From: Pristionchus mayeri
Taxonomy: Eukaryota; Nematoda; Chromadorea; Rhabditida; Neodiplogasteridae
Direction of reading: 5' to 3'
Length of the DNA stretch: 64,000 nt
Assembly (NCBI GenBank): GCA_036245805.1
Contig: BTRK01000004.1
Location: 3,658,001 to 3,722,000 of the forward strand
The notes under the pieces are model-generated. The model did no database searches. It saw nothing but the letters and a program-made list of their open reading frames with translations, and was not told the DNA's origin. Made by a program: the position numbers and the translations under genes. Below are positions 47,299-60,000 of this stretch, in pieces; within the stretch, counting starts at the first letter, position 1; each line of letters begins with the position of its first letter.

Positions 47299-50200
47299 AT
47301 GAAAGTACGCCTGCTCAGTTTATTCCTAGCTTTTGCAAATGCGCAGCTGCCGTTCAACATAATGGTCAGCTCTGTTTTCCAGGAAATATGGCTGTTATGA
47401 GAGGTTATGAGAGGTTATTCAATCAATTGATATGCAGTTATGAGAGGTTATTCAATCAATTGATATGCATTCAGAGCATCCCTGCCAGCGTTCGTGATCC
47501 CTTTCTCTACACGATGAAGAAGGTGGCAGAGGGCGAATCGCAGTGCTTCAGGGAGATCAAGACCACCTTCAACAGTTTCCTGCTGGCTGGAATCACCGCG
47601 CAAGTGAGGCACATTTTTTTTGTTTTCTGACGAGAGAAATATCGTCTAGAAGTGCAAGACGCTTGATTGCTTGAAGGATGACAAGATAACAAACGCAAGT
47701 TTCGCTGTGAAGAGTGAGTGTTGCGCACATCTGACACCAATATTGTTGACCTTTGATATATTCATTTCGCTTTTTTCATAGTCGATGTTAGAGCGATGGT
47801 GAAAGAAAGTGAAGAGAGTAAATCTCTGACCCCTATCGCTAGTGTTATTTTAGTGCTGGCGTCTACTGGTCATCCTCACTCCTTCGACATTGACGAATTC
47901 TCAGTCACGTGGGCTGGCGACCCCATGTTGTGCAGAAACATCCAAGTCAGCTCACAAATCTATTCTGCAAATATATAATAAATGTATCAGGGTCCCTTCG
48001 AAACGAAATATTGCTTCATGCACGTCAACATCGACTGGAAGCAGATCGATTTCGACGCCATTGGATTCAGTGTAGGCTTTATTTAGGGAAATGTAAGAAG
48101 AAAATGCCATTTGCAGCTATCTGCGCTTCCCGGTGGACACTTGCCGGAATTCGACAAGGAAAATCGTTTCGGACGATGTTCTCCCTTTCAAGTAACGAAT
48201 GCTAAGGTCGCATTCTGCATTCCTGCCAGTTGTGAGAAGGATCAGGTAGAAACCGAGAAAATATAGAACAAGCGAGTGAACACGCTCTCTCTCCCCCCCC
48301 CCCCTTCGGCAGCTTGAACCTGCTGGTTTGTAGTTGCAGAATTGAAAGATGTCCTTTCAGGATATTGGAAAAATCATTCACAATGTCACCAAAGGAATCG
48401 CTCACTTATGCGAAATTAATTGTGCAGGGCCAAAGGAAGAACCTAGTTCATGGTTTTACTTTTTCAAGTTCGTCCTTCTTCTCCAGTTCCGGTTTCTCCC
48501 AAAATTCACTTCCAAGTGTAAAATGAGTTTGGTACTTTCCAGTACTGTCTTCATCGCACTTCTATCAATAGCCATTGCTGCATCGATATTCGAATACTTT
48601 GTGATCAGCAGTGGCATGGAATCCGAATGGAATCCTCGGACTGGTAAGCTCGTGGGATAGCATCCTCGAATTATCGAATATATTCCAGGATGGAAGGTGC
48701 TTACTGCATTCTCTGTGCCTCGCAACACTCTCGCTATCTTCTCGCTGAATAAAAGTGCAGATTCGATTCTCTGCCTGGACGCCATTCGCTTCACCACCCT
48801 CGTATGGGTGGTCAATGGACACAGCGATATGGCCACTGCCGATGGCGGTAAGCCCCCCCCCCCCCCCGCGGGTTCATCCCTGTAAATTTAATTGAACTAA
48901 CATTTACGAGAAAAAAATAAAAATTTTAATTTTAAACCGAAAAACCGGAAATCTCGCATTTCCTGTTCTAATCTCAGACAATGGTCTTCAACTCCTACGA
49001 GAAACGAACAATTTCTTCGCTTATTTCCTCGGAAATGGATATCCATCAGTGGACACTTTCTTCCTTATCTCTGGCCTACTCGTCTCTTACACCTTTTTCA
49101 AAGTAAGCTATTCATTGTTTCGTGATTGAACTCTCTGGACAAGCTCATCAGACAACTTCAGAAAGCGCATAACAACCCTGCGGTCGTCTATGCTCCTATC
49201 AACTGGGTGATGTACTACGTCCATAGGTGGCTCAGGTATAATGCATTCGCGAAATTATTTTAGAGTGACTAACTAGTAGTCTAGGGATAGCGTGTGTAGA
49301 AGAAACCCCCGTTGCTTGGAAGAACAACATTTTCCACCAGGCCCAGACCTTGATCATGGATAAATAATGATAATGATAATGAATCTAGTAATCATATTAT
49401 CCTTATTTTCGATTGACGCCTTCCTACATGTTGTTCGTCGCTATGTCAACTGCGTGGATTCCTCAAATGCATGACATCTACCCCTTGGGATTAGCTCAGG
49501 TCTTTTTCACGATTTCGCAAACGATTTTTGCAATTTCGTTTGCATATATATACCTATATATAAAGCGCAGTGTGCGTGTTCCGTCTGTCCGGATTGCAAC
49601 AGTTGCGAAATGGGGAGGGAGAGAAATCGCACGTCAACAAACTGCGAAACGGGTGATTGCGAAACCTACTCCGCTAGGACGGGGCAGCCGGACTAGTATT
49701 GAAAATAATTAAATAAACCTTCAGAACTCGACGAGAATGGTTGAGAACTGCAAAAACAGCTGGTGGTTGAATGCTCTCTACGTGAACAACTTCCAAAAGC
49801 TTCATGAGATTGTACGGTTGTTTCTTGAAATATCCAGCGTACCTAAGATGACTTTCAGTGTTTTCCCATTTCGTGGTTCCTGAGCGTCGACACTCAGCTT
49901 TACTGGATCGCGCCTATTTTCCTTATCGCAATCTATTATTCACGTTAGTCTGCACATCATATTTTCACCTTCACAATATCTGCACTTACCCTTTCATAGC
50001 CATTGTACATCTCACAATCTTTTGGCGGCGAGTATTACAGAACAGAAAACCACGTAGTTAGAAACGGCAAGAAGCAAACTCAAGGCGATATTCCCACTTC
50101 AGGGAAGACTGGGATGTTCGCGATTCTCGGTGCGGCCCTCTGCTCCATTGGCTGCATCGTCTTTCTCACATGGTACTACGATCTGCCCGCCATGGGATTC

Positions 50201-51597
50201 ACTGTGAGGACTACCAAGTGCGAATTGTTTACTTGATTGTTGTTGTTGTTGTTGTTGTTGTTGTTATTATTGTTGTTGATGTTGCGAATTGCTGAATGCT
50301 TTGCTATTAACTCCAAGGAGTGACTTGCTTGCAGTGTCGCCGATTTCTCGAACTATCTCTACTTCAAACCGTGGACTCGATGCATTCCGTATCTTACCGG
50401 AATCGTCTGTGGATACTTCATTGTGCAAGCCCATAATTGTGCTATTAAAACGAATATTCCGAAGACGGTAACGTCTTTTTTTCCGATTCATTCTTCTTTT
50501 TCGGTCTGATTTACCATGAATTCAGCGAGAGATCATCGGCTATTGGTTCATTTCAACTTCGTTCGCTCTCATTGTCATATTTGCTGTTTACAACTACGCC
50601 CGAGGTTTCGACTATCATATTTGAACCGTTTTTTCACCGTCTCTTCATTTTCCTTTTATTTTTATTTTTTACATCTCTCTTACTGTTGAAAATGCAAAAT
50701 AAAAAGATGGAAACCCAAATTTAATTGAGCGCTAATTGGGTAAGTGAGCGTGACAGTCGTACCAAAGATTCGTGCTCAGTTAAAATGAAACCATGCCTGG
50801 TCGATCTCTTCTCCTAATTCGACTCTGCCCAGGTCATTCTGAATGGGGAGTGGCTGAACGTGCTCTCTACCTTTCATTCGCTCGCATTGGCTGGTCTGTG
50901 GCAGTCGCCTGGGTCGTGCTGGCGTGCGTTTTCGACTGGGCAGGTCAATTCCATATATTTTTCACTGAAATGTATTTTTAAAAGAACAATTATTAACAAT
51001 CCAAAGAAATGTTCACTTGCAGGACCAGTGAAGCCTCTGCTCGAGCATCCCCTGTGGTATCCCCTTGGTCGTCTCTCCTACGGTGCTTTCCTCGGCCATC
51101 TATTCATACTCCACTTCATCTTCAATTTGGGTGATCGACCTCCCCACTTTGTCTCACTCGTGCACACCGTGAGCTTTTCCTCAGTATTCGAAGGAAATTT
51201 ATCCGTTTTAGTATCTAACAGTAACAGTTCCGATCGTGTTTCTTAGCTATGCCATTGCGTATGTTTGGAGTTGTCTGGTGGAGATCCCGTTCGCTAAGCT
51301 GGAAGGTATTCGCATTTTTGTTTGTTTTTATCATCTTTTGGTTTTTATGGTTTCATTTTAGTCCTTACAAGTACTCCAGTAGTTTACAAAAGTGATCTTA
51401 TTGTTTCAGTTATCATTGTGGGTCTACTCATGAATCCGAAGAGAGGCCACCGGAGCGACAACAAGATTCAAGGCAAGTTTTGATGATAATTATTGACCTT
51501 TACTTTTCATCTTGCAGCCACTAAATCGGAATGCTCATACAACGGAAAATGTAAAAACGATTGGGGAATTACTACGATCGAAGTTAACCATAGTTAG
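47299..51597 (+). CDS. NRF-6-like integral membrane acyltransferase (acyltransferase 3 family)
   Basis: Twenty-one exons join in phase to 784 residues, beginning with a signal peptide (MKVRLLSLFLAFANAQ). The extracellular NRF domain contains SQCFREIKTTFNSF and FCIPASCEKD. About ten membrane segments of the acyltransferase 3 domain follow, with SILCLDAIRFTTLVWVVNGH, TFFLISGLL, CFPISWFLSVDTQLYWIAP, YLYFKPWTRCIPYLTGI and GRLSYGAFLGHLFILH. Family members (NRF-6, NDG-4) act in lipid transport and nose-muscle or yolk phenotypes in C. elegans; the substrate here is unknown. Exons: 47299-47364, 47475-47603, 47650-47713, 47782-47945, 47991-48071, 48117-48245, 48361-48643, 48689-48847, 48978-49102, 49162-49235, 49412-49499, 49725-49811, 49859-49943, 50103-50217, 50335-50467, 50526-50604, 50833-50943, 51023-51168, 51212-51305, 51410-51472, 51518-51597. 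Two oddities: a TTTTCG acceptor before exon 11 and a GC donor after exon 20. Confidence 0.88.
47397..47470. repeat. Tandem duplication in intron 1 of the NRF-6-like gene
   Basis: Two consecutive copies of a roughly 33-bp unit (TTATGAGAGGTTATTCAATC and onward to GATATGCA), preceded by an extra partial copy. Each unit ends in an AG that could compete as a 3' splice site. Confidence 0.85.
50236..50283. repeat. (TTG)n microsatellite in an intron
   Basis: A run of about eight TTG units followed by interrupted TTA/TTG units, within intron 14 of the NRF-6-like gene. Confidence 0.9.
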
Positions 51598-51684
51598 CCG
51601 AAGTCAGAGTGTGATCAAATGGACCATCTGAAATTATCAACAAGTTGTTATCGGATAAAAGTGTTCAATCGTTCTCGAATCATC

Positions 51685-53572
51685 TTATTGTCCGTCGAAG
51701 ATATCGTAGTCTGGCTCATCGATTGCTTCTCTTCTCATGTGTTTCTCCTTCTGGCTTCGGGTCACTTCTTGCCGTTCTCTTGCTTTCATCATCAGATCTT
51801 CACTGAAGTTCGAGTATGAGTCCTGGTCGAGCTACAATGATACATTTTTATATGAATACACTTTCAGAGGTTTTCTGATTGAATATCTTTGTTAACTCAA
51901 TATGGAATTCTGTAATCAACAGTCGATCATATCATACCACAATAGGCGTGACGACAGCATGTTGCTTTATCGTGCCGAGTCGTTCGAATTCTCCCATCGC
52001 CAAGTGTTTCTTGTGAATGATGGTGGGATAGGGCACGGCCATGATCACAATCGTGTGGTTTGAGTAAATTACTACTAATTCATCCTAAAAATATTTTTGA
52101 GTAACATAGTTGTATTTTGTATATGTACAACCTCGACGGTCTGTAATTCCGGATCGCTCCATGTCAGTTTACGCAGCTCATGATTGTCTTCAGTGATGAA
52201 ATAGATCATTGGCCCATCGACAGTTGATTGAACTCTCACGGGAACTCTGCGAGCAAATTGTATTCTATGAATGGAAAAAAAAATGTAATGCAAACCCAGT
52301 TTTTCGAAATAGCACGTGTTCGATGCGGGCGATGCTCTTGAAGACTTGCATTGCATTGCCTCGATGAATGTCAACGATCAGAAACTGAAAGAGTGTTTGA
52401 TGGAGGTGTTGAGATGGAGAGAGCAATGGTCTGACTCTCTTCAGATTGCACGCTCTCTCGCCGGTCATAGAGACGAGAGAGCGTGCAAACTGAAGAGAGT
52501 CAGACGATTGCTCAAGGGAGGAAGTTGCCTGCCGTTGCCCCTTCTTCAGCTCGCAAATTCCACGCTGGCATCCAGCCAGTTCGCATTCCCATCGACACTC
52601 TCCAGGGCTGGCAATTTATCGATTATTCGAAGCAATTCAATTATAATATGCCTCAAATAATATTTTTGGAAGAACAAATTTGGAGTGCTTGTGTGCGTTG
52701 AGATTTGCAAAAGTATTCTGCGACAAATAATTTCATCTTGAAACATTATGCGGCCAAATATTCCCACGATAACTTCTTGACTTATTCCAACACGGGCGAA
52801 TTCGGCGGCGATCAAAAAGAGAGGTCGTAAATGGCCATGCGGGCATAAAATGAAGAGCGAGCGAAGAAGAGCAGAGCAATTAGAGAGAGGAAGTATGCTT
52901 ACAGTGGCTAAATGATCTCAGAATGATATCTTGACGTGGAAAGAGTGAACTCCAACGAAATCACAAGATTGTGATGGAAAATTTGTCATATTGAATGGCT
53001 TACGGGCAGAATAGGAAGGAGCAGTTGTGGATGCTCACACAGTCGCTCAAGTCGTTGAGACATGCTGGAGTGTTGCATTCCTGAATAAAGTTCAATGTAT
53101 TGATTACCTCATTAATATTTTGATTATTTAGAGGCACTTACGGTATCACACACTCCATTCAGCTGTTTGCCCAGGCAGAATGACGAACAGTTAGAGAGAA
53201 TCGCACCTCAATTATTTTGTAGTCGTTGATCAATTACTAAGTTGCTAACAAACATGTGACGCACCGTGCCTAGACTGACAAGCAATTTTGCTTTAAATAG
53301 TAGAAAGAATAATGTCAGTGCCTACCTAATAAGTGAATGGGTGAAAGGAGAACTGCTGATTTGCGATTTTTTTCCATGCAACGTAATTCACCTTGCATAA
53401 TCGCTCTGATCTGTTCTGAGTTGTCTCCACGATTTCTCAGAGTTGCCTCCTCAAGGTTTTTCCTGTGGTTGCGAACGATCTCCGTGAATTCCAATTCCTT
53501 CACATCGTCGTTCGAGTGCTCATCATTGAGGCGAACGAATGCAGATAACATCAGCAGGAGCAGAAGACACAT
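51685..53572 (-). CDS. Small secreted protein with Notch-type LNR repeats and heterodimerisation-like region
   Basis: Eight minus-strand exons join in phase to 305 residues: 53572-53392, 53206-53142, 53080-53004, 52607-52529, 52384-52296, 52264-52132, 52084-51938, 51831-51685. The start has a signal peptide (MCLLLLLMLSAFVRL) and then an acidic linker. A LIN-12/Notch repeat follows (CLGKQLNGVCDTECNTPAC, NDLSDC), then a second cysteine cluster (CRWECELAGCQRGIC). The next part (LIVDIHRG, VFKSIARI, VRVQSTVDGPMIYFITED) resembles the Notch heterodimerisation core in order and spacing. The tail is charged (MKARERQEVTRSQKEKHMRR). There are no EGF repeats, membrane helix or ankyrin repeats. The exon at 52607-52529 seems to use a GC donor (CAG/GCAACT), supported by phase. 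A family 1 MITE lies in intron 4. A role as a free Notch-like regulatory module is only inference. Confidence 0.68.
52421..52513. mobile_element. 93-bp hAT-type MITE (family 1)
   Basis: Full-length hairpin with ends GAGCAATG/GATTGCTC. Flanks GATGGAGA and AAGGGAGG match only partly. It sits 16 nt downstream of the putative GC splice donor of the LNR-protein gene. Confidence 0.85.
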
Positions 53573-54091
53573 TTGTATTCGTCTGGTATCAGAGATTACT
53601 GGTGAAAGATTAGTGGATAAAATTAAGAATACATAAGAAACGAGAAAAAAATACATCTCTGTAAGTGGGATGAGTGGGGCGAATTAGAGTTTGAGATCGT
53701 ATCTCGCGTTCACAAACTCTGCATTCTTTGCATGCTCTCTCTCTACTTTCTCAGCCGACGGAGTGCGCGAGATCAAGTGATCCGGTTGTTCCGACATTTG
53801 CTCGATTTTGCAAATCCAGTAAAATTAGCTTAACTTTCGCACACATCCCTTGTATTAAGAATGCAATCAGTAATGAGGGAAAGAAAAAGAGAGTACTGCT
53901 TAGAAGGGAGGGTAAAATGTGGACTTCCTAGAATGGAACGGGTTGGTGTTTCGGGTTGGTGTTTTATGGTAGTTTTCATGTGAAAGATGTTAGCATACAT
54001 ATTTTATTGTTGCGAAACACAGAAATACGGAATGTTGTGTGATCATGAGACTTGGCAAGACCCGTTGTTGCTCAAGGGTATTGTGATGGTT
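53573..54091. other. Intergenic spacer
   Basis: Between the start of the LNR-protein gene and the end of the ZP gene, both on the minus strand. No further feature was recognised. Confidence 0.5.
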
Positions 54092-57000
54092 CTAGAAGAG
54101 CGTTGAATCGATCCTCCTGCAAGTTATGATAGATTCGTTTTTGAAGACGAATTCAGACTATTTCAGAGAAATATCAAATTATGATCAAAATTTTCCAGTT
54201 TGACATATCAAGAGAATGATTTTACAAAGAAAAATTCGAACCTCCGATGGGGAGGTGGCTGTGGTTCTAAAGGCTGATCGTAGGCTCGTTTCCCCTCGGT
54301 CCGAGGAGCTGGAGCATGCGTGCGAATCAGTTGGTGACGCAACTGTTCTGAATTGGAGTTTTAACTTAAAAGATAAAAAAAAATAGTGTTTGATTGCTAA
54401 ACATACATAAAACTTAGAAAAAAGTCGAAATGCGAGAGAAATCACCAATTACCTTTTGGGTATCGCTCGAATGGATGCGGTGAGGAGGCTGCACTCTCAT
54501 TAGTTGCTCGAGAAGAGACTGAGGACAGCGAAGAGGGATGGTAAGCAGAGGAGGAGGCGGAGACGTACGAGGTTGCTCCTGCAACACATTGAATCAATCA
54601 TAATATTCAGCTGAAAAGTATTTACTGAAAAAAAATCAAGGATCGATTATCATTACCGGAGGAGCACTCGGAGGCGGCGCTGCTGGCGCCCGTGAACCTC
54701 CTCCTGGCGCAGTTGATGAGCACCAGGAGCTGGCCAATCGATAGCACGATGAGGACTGCTGCCGATGAGAAGAGATGAGTACGAGAGAGGCATAAGGCCG
54801 AAGGGTCGAGGGAGGATAGACGCTCTGCAAATGGTCGTTGCTAGGTCATTTATACACATCTTCCCACTTTCTCTTTGTCGAGAACTTGCACCAATGCGCA
54901 CCATGAGAGAACATGTCTGTTTCATTCCATTCTAATTCAGAAGTTAGCACCTGAATCCGACGGCTTTCCCTCGATGATTCCTCCGATCGAGTCGATGTCG
55001 TCACCGACGAAGGGAGTCGGCATTCTGTCCACGATTGAGATCGTGCCCGACGTCACGCTGCGACGATTCCGAGGACGCTGTTGAGGTCGTCGAGAAGGCG
55101 GCTGAACATGAGCGGAAGTTTTTTTTTACCATTTCGCAATCACTTGTAAATGAAATTACTAAGGTAAATTACTCACCGTCGACTGTTGGGTTCTTCCAAA
55201 CTCCGGCCTCAGTCTCCTCATCATCTGCCCGATGTCACTGAGCGATTGTCGTTTCTTCCTGCCGAAACTCTGCACATCATCTGTCGTCCCGTCCGAGTTG
55301 GATTCAGACTCGCACAACACCTGACGAGAGATTGATTATACATGACTCAATGATAAATTCACTCCCATTCCTCTCTTTCTCCTTACCGGTGGACAGGCTT
55401 CAACGCACACGTCGACAGTGCATCGAATCCGCACCTTCCGCGAACCGTCGAATCGGAAAACCTGCAAGGTAAGCCCATATTCAACGGCCTCTTTCGATGA
55501 TTCTTCATCCTTCTGAATGCAAATATGTAAATTGTCAATAACTGTGTACCTTCATTTTCGTGCTGAATCCATTGCTCGTTTTCACCACTGGGTAGCGCAT
55601 CAATCGATTCCTCACATTCTCCTCCGGGCATCTGACATTTTTTTTCATTCATTTATTCCGTTGGGGTGAGATTTCAAGAATGGCGAGAGTGTATTTGCTT
55701 ATTTTCGAAGAATAAAACTGATAAGGGAGACTTCAAATGTATCATCGACGTCATGACAAACTAGGGTGCAAACCCGTTATGAATCAGTTTGAGTGGTTCT
55801 GGCTCTGGCGCCGATCCTCCAATTCTCTCCGCGATGCACTCATTGATGAAGTAGCCAAGTTTCGTCTCCTCCTTGTCAAATTCCTCCTCGCGAAGTGTCC
55901 ACCGAAGTTCAACCTGAAATATAAATTAGTTGACTCAATTCCACATTGTCAAGATATTTGCCAATCATCCCTCGGAACATCACAATTTGTTTGAGAAAAC
56001 TCCGAATCTTGAGGAATTACTCACTCAGTTCCAACCGTGTGATAGACGTGCGTCAATGAGATTAACATCAACATTGCTTTCCCCGTTGGGGAGCAATTAT
56101 CGGAGCGCTTTTCGAGTGGTAAAGTGAATGAAAGTGCCGGTCTTCTAAAGCGATGATTTGTCTAGACAACTCAGAGTACTTCAAATTGTTGTTCTGAATT
56201 ATTCATGCTATTAAATTTCGTAAGGACGAAACAATCACCTCCTTCTCAAAATCACAAAACAGCAAATGTATAGCGAATCGTTCGTTTTCACTCCAATCCC
56301 CCCTCTATGAATCTGTACACACTTCTATCATAAAATGTGAGAAAATGCGAAAAAGAGCACCCGACGCAATTTACAATACTCACATGATTTGTGCTCTATA
56401 TCCTATTACGATTTGCAAAAGAACTACGTCACTCCCGGACAGGTCTGAAAATAGAGCGCGCCTGTCTATTTCTGGTCTTACGTCACGCTCGTGTCTTCCA
56501 CAATAATAACAAGGCTACTGTTGTGATGCGCATCTCACGGCATCATTCGAACAGACGGATCCAGTTCGAAGATCACCAGTATAAATGTCCGTTCAGCCCG
56601 GGAATCTCCCTGTCCCTTCATCTCGAGCAACTCACACCTGCGGGCGGGCAAAGTGGCAATTTGCTATAGCGCTCTGATCTCTCTTTTCGCCCCGCGACTT
56701 TAGTAGGAAGTAGTTCGTCGCTCTCACTACAGCATGGCTATCGATTGGGATACTTGTGCGATTCTGGCGATCATCGAATTCGTGCTCAATTGTTTCGCGC
56801 AAGCAGCGATGGTGCTCGCCGTCCGCTCCATCGCCTCGGACAAACATCTGCACGGCAACTTCAAGTCTGTCGCCCCTTCTTTGAGCAATCGTCTGAGTCT
56901 CCTCAGTTTGCACGCTATCTCGTCTCTCTGACCGGCGAGAGAGCATGCAAACTGAAGAGAGTCAGACCATTGCTCCCTTCTTTGTCTCCAGCTAAGAAAG

Positions 57001-60000
57001 AATTTAGATTCGTTCTGTGCCTCACCCTATCGAGAACGTTTCTGAACGGAATGAGAAGATGTGTCGCAGACTATCTGACGATATTCTGGACCGGCGAGAT
57101 TTCGCCCGAGTTTCTGGTAAGTTGGTATATGGTATAGCAGGATGGTATATTTTCGAAAATTTAGTTGATGGCTAAGTCAGATTTCTTAGGAAGCCTACAA
57201 GGACGTCAGCATCTTCACCAACTTGCTGCTCTGCATCAGCATGCCGTTCGTGGCGATCGAGCGAATGCTGTACACTTACAACGTGGCGAATTACGAGAAG
57301 CGACGGACTTCGCGGTGCTCGCTCGCTTGCTGCGCTGCTATTGTGGTAAGTGCAATTTTCGATCATTTCGCTACTCTAATCTGCAAGAGACTCGCGAAAG
57401 ACTCAATTCCCGCTTCGCAGATAATAATCTCGGGCGGAATCGCCTGCGCCGACTCCTTCGTAGCGCCCATTGCACTCCAATTCGCCGCCCCCACCTTCAC
57501 GCTAGTGGTAACGTATCTCTCTCTCTCTCTCTCGTAATGAGTCTGGGAAATGCCATGTGACTAGTTGACAAAAATAATGTCATAGGATGGTATAATGTCA
57601 GCTTGGCATTTCATTATTATTTCCAGCTCCTCTGCTGGGTGTATCGAGCTAATCACCGACGACGTCGGCCTCATCGATCACTTTCACTCAACGATAAATC
57701 ACTCGCAAACCAGAATATGAACGTGAGAAAATATGGAAAACTCCTAAACATGGTTAAATTTTCAGTCAGTTCGACTCTTTCTACCGCCTATGATATGCAC
57801 TTCGGCCTTCTCCATTATTCACGGTACTAACACACTTCCAAAGACCATAACATACAGAGGAAATCTGATAGAATTTAGATACAACCTGTAGTGAAAAAAA
57901 CCTAACTTATTCTCAAAACCTCTGATAAAATCCGAAATGCCCAGGAGCGCTGACCCTCGGGAAGTTTGTCGCGCTCTCGGAAGAGTTCGGCTATAGCGGC
58001 TCGCTGATAAATGGGATTGTGGGAATGGTGAGGAACCTCTCTAGATTATTTCAAAAAATAGTTTAGCACATTGTAGGCGATTGCCCTCGACAATTTGCTG
58101 ACACCTTCTATCGCCTATCTTAGTCATCGGCTGCTCAGGGTAACTATTGCCATTTCGTAATCATTGATCAACTATGTGAATGGCGTCCAGCAAGAATCAT
58201 GATGAGAATGACGTGCTTTTCACCGTTTAATATAGCAACCATACGTACACTTTCTCCGAGCAATTATTATGATGTCCCTATGCGCTTTCATCAGGGTCGG
58301 AGTGTCCGCCGTATAAACTGCGAGCTGAGATGCACCTCGATGGAGTGTGACGACTATTTCAAGCAGTTCGAGAAAGCTTGGAGAATCAACGACGTCAAAT
58401 GAGAATCATTACATCATGATTCTGCAAGAATAGGAAGTAATTGCATCTAGGCTCATTATCCCATCTGTTGTTCATTACTACTACAATATCATTAGATAAC
58501 TAGGTAATTGTTGACATTGTATTCTATTTGAAGACTGTTTGTATTTGACTAAGCGAGGGACTTAGACCAAGTATCAGATCACTACAAACGGCTTCTTTTT
58601 CAAGCCTGGACTGCTTTGTACTGAGTGCAAATTGAGGCGTGCGACCCAAAGAAGCCCGACAAGATAAATACTCATTCATTACTTCTGATTTCCCTGATAT
58701 ACTCAGTTGGAGTTGTTTATCCTCTCCATCCTACCGTATCTCCGTAGCGGGAAAGACGCTACTACTCGTGCTATTTCCGTCTTGTGTATCTTCTGATAAG
58801 GAGGTGGAGCGAGCGATGCGCAGAGACTTGCGTCAATCCCAAATTGTCGGGTAGACTCAGTTTCACTTAGGGAGCGGGGAGGAATCTTGCTTCCCACCTC
58901 GTTTCTATGGTTTTCTGCCTTTTTCTGCCCTTCTCATTCTCTATTCCCATTTCCATATGCTCCCCATATTTCAGCCATTTGCTCAATTCTAAACTTGCAG
59001 TGACTGCAAGCGAAATGGATGTGAAAGTCTCTCAACTCGGTCTGGCGCTGTCCGTCCTCGAGTTCTGGCCCTACATCCCTTCCCTCATCTTCACGCTAAT
59101 CTGCTACGTCTGCGTGATTCGGTGCCGGATTATGACGCGCTGCCTTCGGTTAGCTCTTTTCGCGATATTTTCCCTATCGGGAAACAGCAGAAAATGCAGA
59201 TGCAGACTTATTTTACTGTGCAAAGACTTCCGTGTGACCAATAGGAAGCAATATAAGTTTGGGAAATTCAGTGAATGATCTAACTAAAGCCGCTGGGCGC
59301 AAAATCGAGTAAGGTAATTTTCAGATTACTACTGTGTCTGATGCTACTTCGAACGCCCATCAGCATCGTCCGACGCACTCTTGTCCTCATCCAACGAGTG
59401 TTCTACACCGGAGAGGGAGCACTGCTACCTCATCAAGTACGTTATCTCCTTTCCGGAATTTTCCTGCTTTCTCAGAAGCACAGACTGACTGTTTGTGTGA
59501 CTCACGACTAGTGTATCTCGACCTTAGCAGGAGCTGAACAACGGCGTGCTCTTCTACACGTGGTACCTCATCTGCTTCTCCATGATCCTTCTCTGTCTGG
59601 AGAGACTCCTCTCCACTTTCTTCCGCAAAGCAACGGCGAAGATCGTCGACCACCCCGCCACTTCCACGCTAATTGTGCTCATTGTGGTGAGCTACCCGCT
59701 CTGATTGGACCAGCAAGTGTCTGCTTCCCCCCCCCTCTGGAGGTGGACAGGTGCAATGGAGACATTCAAAATGTCACCTGACTTGGAAAATGAATAGGCA
59801 ACTAGCAAATTTCGAATAACTTCAGTTGTTCGCATCGTTTTGCCCTGCCTACTGGAATCTGCACCTACCTACTCGGCACGTCCAAATCGTGACGTTCTTC
59901 CTGACCACGCCGGTGAGGTTCTCATCTTAGAGTGTCTCGTCTCTCAACAGATTCTCTTCTTCCGCCCCAATCTAATGATTTGTTCCTTAGATTCTGATCG

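Noticed and set aside
54092..55913. ZP C-terminal half as an independent truncated gene
   Set aside because: First read as a 5'-truncated cuticlin pseudogene; the missing N-terminal exons were found at 61867-63969 in matching phase, so it is one gene with a large intron.
56745..57137. 130-codon frame reading through the MITE in the nested Sre-like gene
   Set aside because: It starts in the wrong frame of exon 1 and only enters the correct frame after the hairpin; it is a by-product of the insertion, not a rescued protein.
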